DNA from: a virus
Length of the DNA stretch: 36,725 bases
Reading direction: 5' to 3' (one strand)
Virus record (IMG/VR): IMGVR_UViG_3300047994_000035
Coordinates: 1-36,725 of that record
Program-made: the position numbers and the translations under genes
Notes under the pieces: model-generated
What the model was told of the DNA's origin: nothing
What the model saw: the letters and a program-made list of their open reading frames with translations, nothing else
The model's database searches: none
Part shown: piece after piece, positions 21,536 to 28,960 of the stretch
Layout of the letters: the number at the start of each line of letters is the position of its first letter
Numbering within the stretch: position 1 is the first letter of the stretch

Positions 21536-23655
21536 TGCAGTTCCTCCGTGGTGTCGGCCCGCGCCAGGCAATGCACCGTGTCGGTGTTGCCGGCCGGCGG
21601 GGTCCAGGTCACGCCCAAGCCTTGGTCGGTGGTGTCCGCCGCCAGCAGCAGCGTCATGCCGGTCAGCGTGCCGCCGGACCGGCTGGGCGCCGTCGCGGTC
21701 AAATAGCCGCCGCTATAGCTCGCATTGCCCGTGGCGCCCCGGTCCAGGTCGCTGCTCACCGCATCCCAGGACGCCCAGCCCGCCGCCGTGGTGTCCCGGC
21801 AGGACGCGGAAATGCGCAAATGGTAATGCGTGGACGCGGGGATGTTGCCGACGTTATACGCGCCGGCCGCGGCCCCGTCCGACGTGCCGGTGATCGCCGA
21901 CGCACTGGCGCCAGACCCGCGCAACTGCAGCCAGCCCATCTGCGCATCGCCGGCGGTCGCGAACTTGCCGCCGGCATAGACGAACTTGCCATTCGTGCCG
22001 CGGTCGGTGGACGACGTGCCGAACGCATAGCCGGACACGCCCGCCGCCGTGTCGCCCAGCCCGCAGGACACCGAATACTGCCCGTAGGACAGGTTAAAGC
22101 CGCCACACAGCACGGTCGAGCGGTAGCCGGACGCCACGTTCTGCGTGCCGCCGGTGATGATGGCCTCTTGGTTGGTCGCCTTGTTGCTGTCGCCGCCGGC
22201 GATCGTGGCATTAGCCCCCGTCGCGGTATGCTGCGTGCTGGTGCGCGAGCCGACGCCGTTCTGCAAATCCACCGCGCCCACGCCGGCCGCCACCGGGATC
22301 ACGGCGCCCACATAGGGGATGATCCCGCCCACCGCCGGGCTGCCGAAATTGCGCAGCGGCGCCAACATGAAGCTGGTGGCGGTCGGGTCCACCGCGTAGC
22401 TCCACCCGGTTTCCGCGCCATTGCCGTCAAACAGCAAATTGGTGCTGGTCTGCGCGTTGGACGCGACCGTCACTTGTGTCCCCGTGGTGGCGATGCCGGA
22501 CAGGCGGAACGACATCGAGCGCCCCCAAGTCACGCCCACGCCCATGCCCGGCCCGGTCCCGATCAGCCCGTTGACATTGATGTTGTAGGGCATCGTGGCG
22601 TAGCTGGCCGCCGTGGTTTCCAGCGCGTAATAGCCGGCATAGGGGTTGATCAGTTCCAGCCCGAAAAATTGCAGATTGGCCACCGTGCCCAATTGGACCG
22701 GATCGCCGATCTGCAGCAGGTCGCCGGCAATGGCGGGGGACGGCGCATTGGCGCCCTCGATCCGCAGGCCATGCACCAGGAAGTTGCGCAACTGCATCCC
22801 CGTGCCGCCGCGGATCACGAAGCCCGGGCCGTTCGGCGCGAAGATGTTCATGTCGTTGATGTCGATCTCGTTCGTGCTGTCGCCGGACCCGGCGACGCTG
22901 TTGAACTCGACCGCCGGGACGCCCGCTGCCCCCGCCGTGAAAATGCGGACATTGTCGAACACGCTCTCGCGCATATAGCCTTGGCCGGAGACGTATTTCG
23001 ACACGCCGGAATACAGCGCCCGGCCATTGATGGTGGAAATGTTGACATCGCGCACCAGCACGAAATCGTCGCGGTCATAGAACACCATCGCGTTTTGCTG
23101 GCTGCTGGCCGCGGTGTTGCCGGTGATGGCAATGTCGCGGAAAATCGCGTTGGCCTTCTGCACCGTCGCCAGGGTCGATCCGGTCTGCTGCGGGTAGTTG
23201 GGTCCCATCCAGGCTTCGGACCAGGAAAACAAATCGCCCGCGTAGCCCGTGCCCATGGCCACGAAGGATTTAGCCGGCCCATCGCCGATGACGCAGCCCG
23301 GCCCGCGGAACGTGGGCAGCGCGGTGGCAGAAATCAGCGATGTGCCCGCCGGCATGTAGATGCAGGGGAAATACCCCGCCGCCATGTCGGTATTGACGGC
23401 ATTGATCGCCGCCGCCCAGGCGGCGCTGTCATCGGTCACGCCATCAAGCTTGGCGTTATACGGCGCATCCTTGATGTTGATGCGGTCCTGCGCGCGGGCG
23501 TCTTCCGTCCGCCCTAGAACCGTCCCGGTATCGAGCGCCGTGCCGGGCGTGAACCCGCCGGAGCCGCCGGAGCCGAGATATTCGTAGAGCGGCCCGGCCT
23601 GCGCCGAAGCCGCCAGAAACACCGCCAGCAGCAGGGCGGGAATGAAGCGCTTCAA
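21532..23655 (-). CDS. Signal-peptide-bearing beta-helix / YadA-head-like fibre protein
   Basis: This 707-residue protein begins MKRFIPALLLAVFLAASAQA, a clear Sec signal peptide (cleavage near 20-21), then a Gly-rich linker. About 59-400 has tailspike features: NAKLDGVTDDSAAWAAAINA is the pectate-lyase-3-type opening, followed by rung-like repeats. About 460-560 carries a YadA-head-like series (ANATIAGGDSNKATNQEAII, TGGTQNVASGYRSTVLCGG, GLGDTAAGVSGYAFGTSS) resembling the left-handed beta roll of trimeric adhesins. A C-terminal beta domain ends TTEELQ. ATGA overlaps tie it to both neighbours. It is probably a trimeric surface fibre, on the virion or on the lysogen surface. The receptor or substrate is unknown. 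Confidence 0.82.
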   Translation of the reverse strand: MKRFIPALLLAVFLAASAQAGPLYEYLGSGGSGGFTPGTALDTGTVLGRTEDARAQDRINIKDAPYNAKLDGVTDDSAAWAAAINAVNTDMAAGYFPCIYMPAGTSLISATALPTFRGPGCVIGDGPAKSFVAMGTGYAGDLFSWSEAWMGPNYPQQTGSTLATVQKANAIFRDIAITGNTAASSQQNAMVFYDRDDFVLVRDVNISTINGRALYSGVSKYVSGQGYMRESVFDNVRIFTAGAAGVPAVEFNSVAGSGDSTNEIDINDMNIFAPNGPGFVIRGGTGMQLRNFLVHGLRIEGANAPSPAIAGDLLQIGDPVQLGTVANLQFFGLELINPYAGYYALETTAASYATMPYNINVNGLIGTGPGMGVGVTWGRSMSFRLSGIATTGTQVTVASNAQTSTNLLFDGNGAETGWSYAVDPTATSFMLAPLRNFGSPAVGGIIPYVGAVIPVAAGVGAVDLQNGVGSRTSTQHTATGANATIAGGDSNKATNQEAIITGGTQNVASGYRSTVLCGGFNLSYGQYSVSCGLGDTAAGVSGYAFGTSSTDRGTNGKFVYAGGKFATAGDAQMGWLQLRGSGASASAITGTSDGAAAGAYNVGNIPASTHYHLRISASCRDTTAAGWASWDAVSSDLDRGATGNASYSGGYLTATAPSRSGGTLTGMTLLLAADTTDQGLGVTWTPPAGNTDTVHCLARADTTEELQ

Positions 23656-23987
23656 TTGCCATCCCCCCGCGTGAACTCGACGCTGGCCGTGCCGCTGGTA
23701 GTCAGGACCGCCAACGCTTTGATTTTGTCTGTGATGGCGAAAATCTCGATCTCGCCCGGCATCAGCAACAGGCTATTGGCCGGCGTGCCGACAACCGGCG
23801 CCACGCAATTGGCCGCTGCATCCGCCACGGCGAAGCCGAACGCCACGCGGATGGCGACGGTCGAGTTGTTGACGACCCGAACGTCATCACCGGTGCCCGG
23901 GAGCGCCACGGCCTGCGCCGTCGTGGTCGCGGCGACCAGGATCGTCATCTCGCGCGGCAGGAACGCCGGCGCCATGCCCGATGCCAT
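23652..23987 (-). CDS. Small beta-rich virion protein (possible head decoration)
   Basis: This 111-residue protein looks like an all-beta sandwich: MTILVAATTTAQAVALPGTG, VRVVNNSTVAIRVAFGFAVA, then NSLLLMPGEIEIFAITDKIKAL and SGTASVEFTRGDGN. Such patterns (a 'random variable value' strand, then PGEIE and a final VEFTRG) occur in small phage accessory capsid proteins. It lies after the major capsid gene and two small genes and overlaps the fibre gene start by ATGA. A decoration role or an anchor for the following fibre protein is inferred from position only. Confidence 0.7.
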   Translation of the reverse strand: MASGMAPAFLPREMTILVAATTTAQAVALPGTGDDVRVVNNSTVAIRVAFGFAVADAAANCVAPVVGTPANSLLLMPGEIEIFAITDKIKALAVLTTSGTASVEFTRGDGN

Positions 23988-23989
23988 GA

Positions 23990-24235
23990 TCAGGCCGCCG
24001 TGATCGGCGCGGACGCCGCATTGAGCGCCGCCAGCAGCGCCGCATCGACGCTATAGGGCGGGCCGGGCCGGAAACTCAGCGTCTGCCCGTTGAAGGCCTG
24101 GACCCAGGGCGCCGAAAACACGTAGGTCGCCGCCTCGCCCGCCAGCGCGTCCAGGACGGTCGCATTGGCCTGCGCCACGCCGCCGCCCGCCACATACGGC
24201 GCGGTGACCGGCTGGTCCCCGGTATAGATGGTCAT
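23990..24235 (-). CDS. Small head-region protein, paralogue of its upstream neighbour
   Basis: This 81-residue protein of unknown function has a core FNGQTLSFRPGPPYSVDAALLAALNAA (about 48-74). The core closely parallels YRGHTVTFQPGIRIIADTALKALVVAS in the gene just upstream. The two are therefore probably tandem duplicates: a beta hairpin ending F-(R/Q)-P-G followed by a helix. It ends 2 bases before the decoration-like gene. Its placement right after the capsid gene suggests a small capsid-associated protein. Confidence 0.72.
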   Translation of the reverse strand: MTIYTGDQPVTAPYVAGGGVAQANATVLDALAGEAATYVFSAPWVQAFNGQTLSFRPGPPYSVDAALLAALNAASAPITAA

Positions 24236-24238
24236 GGC

Positions 24239-24472
24239 CTAGCTCTCCCAGGAACAGGCTTTGTCGCTGGCCACCACCAGCGCCTTCAGCGCCGTGTCCG
24301 CGATGATCCGGATGCCGGGCTGGAACGTGACGGTATGGCCGCGATAGGCCACGCTGAAGGCTTCCAGCGGCACGCCGACATGCAGCCCGGCCGTCGCGGC
24401 CAGCGCGGGCGCCTGGGCCTTTGCTGCCGTGGTTTCGCCGGCCGTGACGACGCGTCCCACTCTAGCCGGCAT
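24239..24472 (-). CDS. Small head-region protein, paralogue of its downstream neighbour
   Basis: This 77-residue protein begins MPARVGRVVTAGETTAAKAQ and contains GHTVTFQPGIRIIADTALKAL (about 45-65), which parallels the downstream neighbour. Its start overlaps the capsid stop by 11 bases and it ends 3 bases before the neighbour's start, so it is coupled to the capsid gene. No family is recognised. A capsid-associated or decoration role is a guess from context. Confidence 0.72.
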   Translation of the reverse strand: MPARVGRVVTAGETTAAKAQAPALAATAGLHVGVPLEAFSVAYRGHTVTFQPGIRIIADTALKALVVASDKACSWES

Positions 24473-25826
24473 GCTCGATCATGACGGCGCGCTTGTACGT
24501 CGCGTTCGTCGCGGTCGGCAGGGTGGTGGGCTTCGTGGTGCTGTCGCTCGGCGCGGTGAAGCCGCCGATCCAATACCAGGATTGCGCGATGATCTGCTGC
24601 AGCCGGTCGAGCGGCTCGCGCGTCACCATCACCACATCATCGACCATGCTGATGATGCTATCCTTCGGCGCCACGTCGGCCGCCGCCATGCCGGCGAAGT
24701 CGCCCTCGACCAGCGCACCTTGCCCGCAGATGATCGGGCGGCGCACATTCAGCCCGCTGATGCTGGGATGCGCCTGCACGAAGGCCTCCGTCGTCGGCAG
24801 CATGCGCACACCGAGGAACGGGCTTTCCAGCGTGCCCCGGGCGAATTCGGCGATCAGCCCGACGCCCTGGAAGAGCTGCTTGAAATCCGGGTCGGCGAAC
24901 AATTGCCGGGCCGATTTCGGATCGAGATAGCAGTTGTACATATCCCCGCCGACGCCCGGCACGCCATTGAGGCGCAGGCTCGCCACGCCATCAAGCACGT
25001 TGCTCATGGTCAGCGTGTCCGTCGCCTGGATCAGCGAGGTGTTGCCCCGGCCAGACGGGCGCACGATCTGCGCGGCATTGCCCGCCAGCACGGTGTTGCC
25101 CGCCGTGCCATCGGCCACCGTGACGTTGCTGGAGAAGGTCAGCGTGCCGGAAATCCCGTTAGGGGTGGTGCTGACGTTGCTCCCGTCCACCGTCACGCCG
25201 GTCAGCGTGTAGGCGTCGCCATTGACGGTGCACGCCAGCGTGTTGCTGCCGGACACCGCCAGCATGGTCGGCGACACGCCCGCGCTGGTGGCGATGCCGG
25301 TCGGCGTGGTGGTGCCGAAGATGTACTGGAAGCCGCGCACGTCATCGACGCTGATGGTTGGGCCGGTGCTGCCCAGCGTGGTTCGCACCCGCGTGTTGCC
25401 CTGAAAATAGGCGGCGAACAGCGCGTTGCGCGCCAGCTCGTCCAGCGAACGCGCCGCCTGCTCGCCATTGACCTTCGCGTTCTGCATGAACTGGTTTTTG
25501 ATGCCGACGCGGTTGGTCACCATGTTCAGGTCGATGGTGTCGGCATACATGTTGAGCGTGATGGTGTACTGCTCGACCGCGAAGGTGGTGCTGCTCAACC
25601 CGTTATCGAGGTTGGTGTTGGCGTTTGCCGCCAGCGGGGTGGTCACGGTCGGCTTGAGCCCGGCGCGGGTCTTGGTCAGCGTCTCGCCGATGCCCACGGC
25701 GAAGGTTTCGCGGTCGGCAATGGCGCGGTAGCCCAGGCGGCTGCGCAGCGCCTCCTCGAACTCGCGCTCCTGGAAACCCTGCTGGATGATCGGCTGCAGC
25801 GCGGACGGAAAGTTCTGAATACCCAT
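24462..25826 (-). CDS. Major capsid protein (N4 gp56-like, HK97 fold)
   Basis: This 454-residue protein begins MGIQNFPSALQPIIQQGFQE and has the N4-gp56-type core: FAVEQYTITLNMYADTIDLN (about 82-101), then NRVGIKNQFMQNAKVNGEQA and RSLDELARNALFAAYFQGNT. The later part carries NVLDGVASLRLNGVPGVGGD, YNCYLDPKSARQLFADPDFK and DVAPKDSIISMVDDVVMVTR. About 190-265 (MLAVSGSNTLACTVNGDAYT and following) looks like an inserted beta domain. It forms the icosahedral shell. The gene has the largest upstream gap in the structural operon (88 bases) and a GGAG ribosome site. Confidence 0.9.
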   Translation of the reverse strand: MGIQNFPSALQPIIQQGFQEREFEEALRSRLGYRAIADRETFAVGIGETLTKTRAGLKPTVTTPLAANANTNLDNGLSSTTFAVEQYTITLNMYADTIDLNMVTNRVGIKNQFMQNAKVNGEQAARSLDELARNALFAAYFQGNTRVRTTLGSTGPTISVDDVRGFQYIFGTTTPTGIATSAGVSPTMLAVSGSNTLACTVNGDAYTLTGVTVDGSNVSTTPNGISGTLTFSSNVTVADGTAGNTVLAGNAAQIVRPSGRGNTSLIQATDTLTMSNVLDGVASLRLNGVPGVGGDMYNCYLDPKSARQLFADPDFKQLFQGVGLIAEFARGTLESPFLGVRMLPTTEAFVQAHPSISGLNVRRPIICGQGALVEGDFAGMAAADVAPKDSIISMVDDVVMVTREPLDRLQQIIAQSWYWIGGFTAPSDSTTKPTTLPTATNATYKRAVMIEHAG

Positions 25827-25854
25827 CGGGTCTAGGCTCCATCAAAGGGATGCG

Positions 25855-25869
25855 GCGCCGTCGCGGCGC
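25855..25869 (-). promoter_or_regulatory. Hairpin in the major capsid gene leader
   Basis: In the 88-base gap before the capsid gene a 6-bp GC stem (GCGCCG with CGGCGC on the minus strand) encloses a 3-base loop. It ends about 28 bases before the capsid start. No T-run follows, so it is not an obvious terminator. A stable leader hairpin could protect or regulate the capsid message; this is inference. Confidence 0.3.
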
Positions 25870-25914
25870 TGCGGTCCAAGGGGTGCCCAATCCCCGGATA
25901 AGGCAGACAGTCAG

Positions 25915-26451
25915 CTAAGCGGCGAGCATCGCCGCGCGGGCGGCTTTCCACTCATCGGCGGTCATGTCGCGGGCCGGCTTGCCGGCGGCCGGATTCGGCG
26001 GCGGCGGCGGGTTGCCCGGATTGCTGGTGGACGGCTTGCCGAACAGATGGCCCCGCTCGGCCTTCAGCGCGGCGATGTAGGCGTCCAGGCCCTCGACATC
26101 GCCGTCATCGGTCAGCTTCAGCGTGGACACGTCGAGCGTCGCCAGATCGCGCGGATCGAGCAGCCCGGCGGCTTTCGCGGCGCGGCGCAATTCGGCGCGG
26201 ATCATCCGCTCATCCGCCTTGGCCTGCGTTTCCGCCAGCTTCTGCGCCGTCTCGGCCTGTGCGGCGGTCAGCTCGGCCTTCGCTTCGTCGCGCTCCCGCT
26301 CGGCTGCCGTGGCGCGGCCTTTGGCGGCGGCGGCGTCGGCTTTATGCTGGTCGGCCCAGGCCGCGTAATCGGCGATCAGGCGGGGCTCGACGCGGTTCGC
26401 AGGGTCACGCGGCGGCCCGGGTTGCGGGGCAGGCGGGTCAGCTTCGGCCAT
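25915..26451 (-). CDS. Capsid scaffolding protein
   Basis: This 178-residue protein has a Pro-rich start (MAEADPPAPQPGPPRDPANR), a long charged coiled coil (about 30-95, ATAAERERDEAKAELTAAQA and ADERMIRAELRRAAKAAG) and LLDPRDLATLDVSTLKL (about 96-112), a motif frequent in phage scaffolds. A Pro/Gly linker leads to a basic C-terminal helix (MTADEWKAARAAML) that would bind the capsid protein. It sits between portal and capsid genes, the expected site. It should direct capsid assembly and then leave the shell. Confidence 0.85.
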   Translation of the reverse strand: MAEADPPAPQPGPPRDPANRVEPRLIADYAAWADQHKADAAAAKGRATAAERERDEAKAELTAAQAETAQKLAETQAKADERMIRAELRRAAKAAGLLDPRDLATLDVSTLKLTDDGDVEGLDAYIAALKAERGHLFGKPSTSNPGNPPPPPNPAAGKPARDMTADEWKAARAAMLAA

Positions 26452-26460
26452 TCGGGATCC

Positions 26461-27930
26461 TCAGACGGGAACATGGGTTGACGGGGACAGTTTGGCGGCG
26501 GCAGCGGCCTGCGCGGTGGCGCGGGCGTCGGCCTCGGCTTGGTCGGCCTTGATCGCGGCCAGCTCGGCGGGCACGTCGCCGATGTCATGGCTCTGCGCCA
26601 CGATCTTCACGGCGGTCTCCTGGCTCATCACGGCAGCGGTCAGCAGCGTCGAGAGCGTCGCCGCCTCGTCCACCAGGTCCCGCTGCGTGGGGCTAAACCA
26701 AGGCGGCCAGCGCAGCGTCAGCCGGGCGCCGGCGGGCATCGGCGGCACCGGGCGTCCGTCCGCGGTGAATTCGTAGACCGCCCGCGCCCGGATGATCATG
26801 CGCGCCAGCGCCAGCAGCCCCGCGCCGTAGCTCGACCGCAAATGGTCGCTCAGGTTGATCAGAGGCTGGTGCAGCATTTCCATGGCCCGGCCCGATTGCG
26901 CCGCCGCCATCTTCTCGGCGCTGGACCGGTTGCCGTGCACGCTTTCCAGCGCGAATTCCCGCAGCGCGCGGACATACTCGATCACCGCCGCCGCCGCCGA
27001 GCCGCCGATCTCCAGCAGCTTGGCGTCGCCGCGCTCGCCGACCACCAGCGCATTGCCGGCGGATTTGATCATCTCGCCCTCGATCGCGGGCTCTTTGATC
27101 ACCAGTTGCGGGTCGGAGGAGTATTTCAGCCCGCGCCCGGCCTGGGAGAGCTGGTAGTCGATCTCGATCGCGGTATGGATCGCCGCGCGGAAGGTGCAGG
27201 CGCCGTCCGGCGCCGTTCCGCCCGGCAAATTGCGTATCCAGACGATCGGCACGAAGCCCAGCCCATGCGTCACGCTGCGCCCCGGGTCCGGCACGGGCGG
27301 CTTGCCCGCGCTGGCGTCGCCGACCGGCTGCGGCACGAAGCATGTCTCGGCATGGTCATCCCAGACGACGCGCCACCAATACGTGGCGCCCCGCTCCAGC
27401 CCGGTGTAGCCGCATTCGTCCATCAGCACGCCGCCGCTGACCTTGTAGGCCTGCGTGACCTTCAGCAGCACGTCCGGCTCATCGGGCCGCCAGGCGGGCG
27501 TCAGCGTCGCCGTGTCTAGAACGTCGAGATACAGCCGCCCCGACAGGATGCGCAGCCGCACCGCCGCCGAGCCGACCGAGCCGCGGAGGGCGGCCTCGGT
27601 CATCACATCGGCCAGGCGGGCGTCCTGCGCCAGATCGGCCAGCGCCTCGCGGGTGGCGACATCCTCGCAATCGATCGCTGGGAAGCGGCCCTCGCCGAAC
27701 AGCATCGCCACGCTATCCGCCACCACGATCGCCGGCAGCGCATAGCGCACGCTGGGCTTGCGCCGGCGGATCGGGATGTATTCGCCCGCGGGGGATTTCT
27801 CATCGTGGAAATCGTGCTGCAGCACGTCGTAGAGCGTGCCGTCGAGCACGCGCTGCATCATCGTCAGCGTGCGGTAGCGGGCGGGCATGTCCGGATCGTG
27901 CGGCACGAGGGCGCAGAGCGTGTCGAACAT
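26461..27930 (-). CDS. Portal protein (SPP1 gp6-like)
   Basis: This 489-residue protein starts next to a small coupled gene (TGATG overlap). About 18-60 has MPARYRTLTMMQRVLDGTLY and then EYIPIRRRKPSVRYALPAIV (about 50-69), the R-R-x-K-P-x-V-x-Y feature of gp6-like portals. The middle contains HGLGFVPIVWIRNLPGG and AIEIDYQLSQAGRGLKYSSD (wing and stem) and a long helix (GRAMEMLHQPLINLSDHLRS). The C-terminal part has LRWPPWFSPTQRDLVDEAAT and Ala-rich helices. The twelve-subunit ring at one capsid vertex admits and holds the DNA. Terminase lies upstream and scaffold downstream. Confidence 0.92.
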   Translation of the reverse strand: MFDTLCALVPHDPDMPARYRTLTMMQRVLDGTLYDVLQHDFHDEKSPAGEYIPIRRRKPSVRYALPAIVVADSVAMLFGEGRFPAIDCEDVATREALADLAQDARLADVMTEAALRGSVGSAAVRLRILSGRLYLDVLDTATLTPAWRPDEPDVLLKVTQAYKVSGGVLMDECGYTGLERGATYWWRVVWDDHAETCFVPQPVGDASAGKPPVPDPGRSVTHGLGFVPIVWIRNLPGGTAPDGACTFRAAIHTAIEIDYQLSQAGRGLKYSSDPQLVIKEPAIEGEMIKSAGNALVVGERGDAKLLEIGGSAAAAVIEYVRALREFALESVHGNRSSAEKMAAAQSGRAMEMLHQPLINLSDHLRSSYGAGLLALARMIIRARAVYEFTADGRPVPPMPAGARLTLRWPPWFSPTQRDLVDEAATLSTLLTAAVMSQETAVKIVAQSHDIGDVPAELAAIKADQAEADARATAQAAAAAKLSPSTHVPV

Positions 27931-28112
27931 CAGACCCCGCTTTCAGGCCTCACCCGGTGGCAATGGGGCGCCACCCAATGGTCATTGCCGCTGCGCTTGA
28001 TGATCCGCTCGGCGCGCAAGCAAGCGCCGCGGTCCGGATAGGCCACGGTCACCGGCCGGCACTCGCCGGACGCGTTCACACACAGCCATGCGGTTAAAAT
28101 CCAGGCGCTCAT
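27930..28112 (-). CDS. Small secreted Cys-containing protein coupled to portal, unknown function
   Basis: This frame encodes 60 residues from the ATG at 28112; a longer version from 28163 would run through the hairpin. The N-terminus MSAWILTAWLCVNASGECRP resembles a short signal sequence, and the rest has Cys31 (GACLR) and Cys51 (HCHR) besides Cys18. The stop overlaps the portal ATG (TGATG), which argues that the frame is translated. No family is recognised. A small periplasmic or membrane-associated early/late protein is possible. Confidence 0.55.
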   Translation of the reverse strand: MSAWILTAWLCVNASGECRPVTVAYPDRGACLRAERIIKRSGNDHWVAPHCHRVRPESGV

Positions 28113-28124
28113 GAGGGCCGCCAC

Positions 28125-28170
28125 ACGAAAACGGCGCTCACCCGGGGAGGGCAGCGCCGTCATTTTTCGT
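28125..28170. terminator. Bidirectional terminator-like hairpin between the terminase block and portal
   Basis: A perfect 8-bp stem (ACGGCGCT at 28131-28138 with AGCGCCGT at 28153-28160) encloses a 14-base loop. Flanking ACGAAA (28125-28130) and TTTTTCGT (28163-28170) extend it after a short bulge. On the plus strand a T5 run follows the stem. On the minus strand TTTTCGT follows, so both strands have a weak Rho-independent terminator look. It lies inside the late operon, downstream of the DUF6456-like gene, and could attenuate transcription into the portal and capsid genes. Confidence 0.6.
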
Positions 28171-28207
28171 ATCGTGGGAATTTCATAGCGATTCGCGCCG
28201 CGCGGTG

Positions 28208-28954
28208 TCAAGCGTCTCGTTTTGCGCGCCATTCCGCCTCGATCACCGGCAGCAGATGGTCGCAGAGCCGGTCCAGCGCCGCCACCAGCATTCCCATGCC
28301 GACGTCCCGCCGCAGATCGGTGCGCCGCCCCGCGTCGTCCACCCGGCCGCGCCCCTTGCACCACGACGACACGTCGCTGTTGAGGATCACGACGGGGATC
28401 AGGATGGCGCAGAGCCGCGGGCCCACGGCGGCGGTGGCCTCGCGGTAGACCTGCATCTGGTCGAGCTGCGCCAGCGTCGGCCCGCCGGGCTGCAGCGTCT
28501 CCTGGACCGGGCCGGACGCAGCGCCTGCCGGCCGCGCGCCTTCGTGGCCGATCTCGTACGCCGTGCGGTAGCGCTTGGCGGCGCGCATGTGCTCGGCGGT
28601 GACCAAGTTGCCGTTGGCGTGAAGACCGGCCAGCACATCGATGCGGCGATGGCCCTGCACCATCTTCGCCGTGCGCCGGTTGGGGTTGGTATCGTCGGGA
28701 TCGCGCCACGCTCCCGCTTCCAAGTCGCGGCCGAGCCGCACCAGCTCGACCGGGCTGGCATGGGCCTGCGCCGCGGTCACGACGCGCCGCCGCTCGGTCC
28801 GCTGGGCTTCGGCGTAGCGCTTGCCCGCCTCCGCCGCCTGCGATGCGATCCGGGGCGCATCGGCCGCCGCGATGGCGTCGATGATCGCGGCGCGGCGGCG
28901 GTTCTCGGCGGCGCGCTCTTTGCGCAGCCGCTTGGCGAAGTCGGGGTTCGACAT
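28208..28954 (-). CDS. DUF6456-like basic protein between terminase and portal, unknown function
   Basis: This 248-residue protein begins with a basic helical region (MSNPDFAKRLRKERAAENRR) and helices to about 60. A linker with RRTAKMVQGHRRIDVLAGLH follows. Its C-terminal half (HMRAAKRYRTAYEIGHEG, about 122-139; YREATAAVGPRLCAILIPVV, about 170-189; DVGMGMLVAALDRLCDHL near 220-237) resembles the spacing of DUF6456, a domain of alphaproteobacterial DNA-binding-type proteins. That resemblance comes from pattern memory and is unproven. It stands 6 bases after the terminase stop and just before a terminator-like hairpin. A regulator or DNA-binding packaging accessory is possible. Confidence 0.6.
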   Translation of the reverse strand: MSNPDFAKRLRKERAAENRRRAAIIDAIAAADAPRIASQAAEAGKRYAEAQRTERRRVVTAAQAHASPVELVRLGRDLEAGAWRDPDDTNPNRRTAKMVQGHRRIDVLAGLHANGNLVTAEHMRAAKRYRTAYEIGHEGARPAGAASGPVQETLQPGGPTLAQLDQMQVYREATAAVGPRLCAILIPVVILNSDVSSWCKGRGRVDDAGRRTDLRRDVGMGMLVAALDRLCDHLLPVIEAEWRAKRDA

Positions 28955-28960
28955 GGGGCG

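Noticed and set aside
21535-23517. Long + strand open frame (660 codons) opposite the fibre gene
   Set aside because: Composition is Arg/Ala/His-rich with no domain pattern, typical of the antisense shadow of a GC-rich gene. The minus frame has clear domains and a signal peptide.
24429-25835. Long + strand frame opposite the major capsid gene
   Set aside because: Shadow of the capsid gene; no recognisable motif and biased Arg/His composition.
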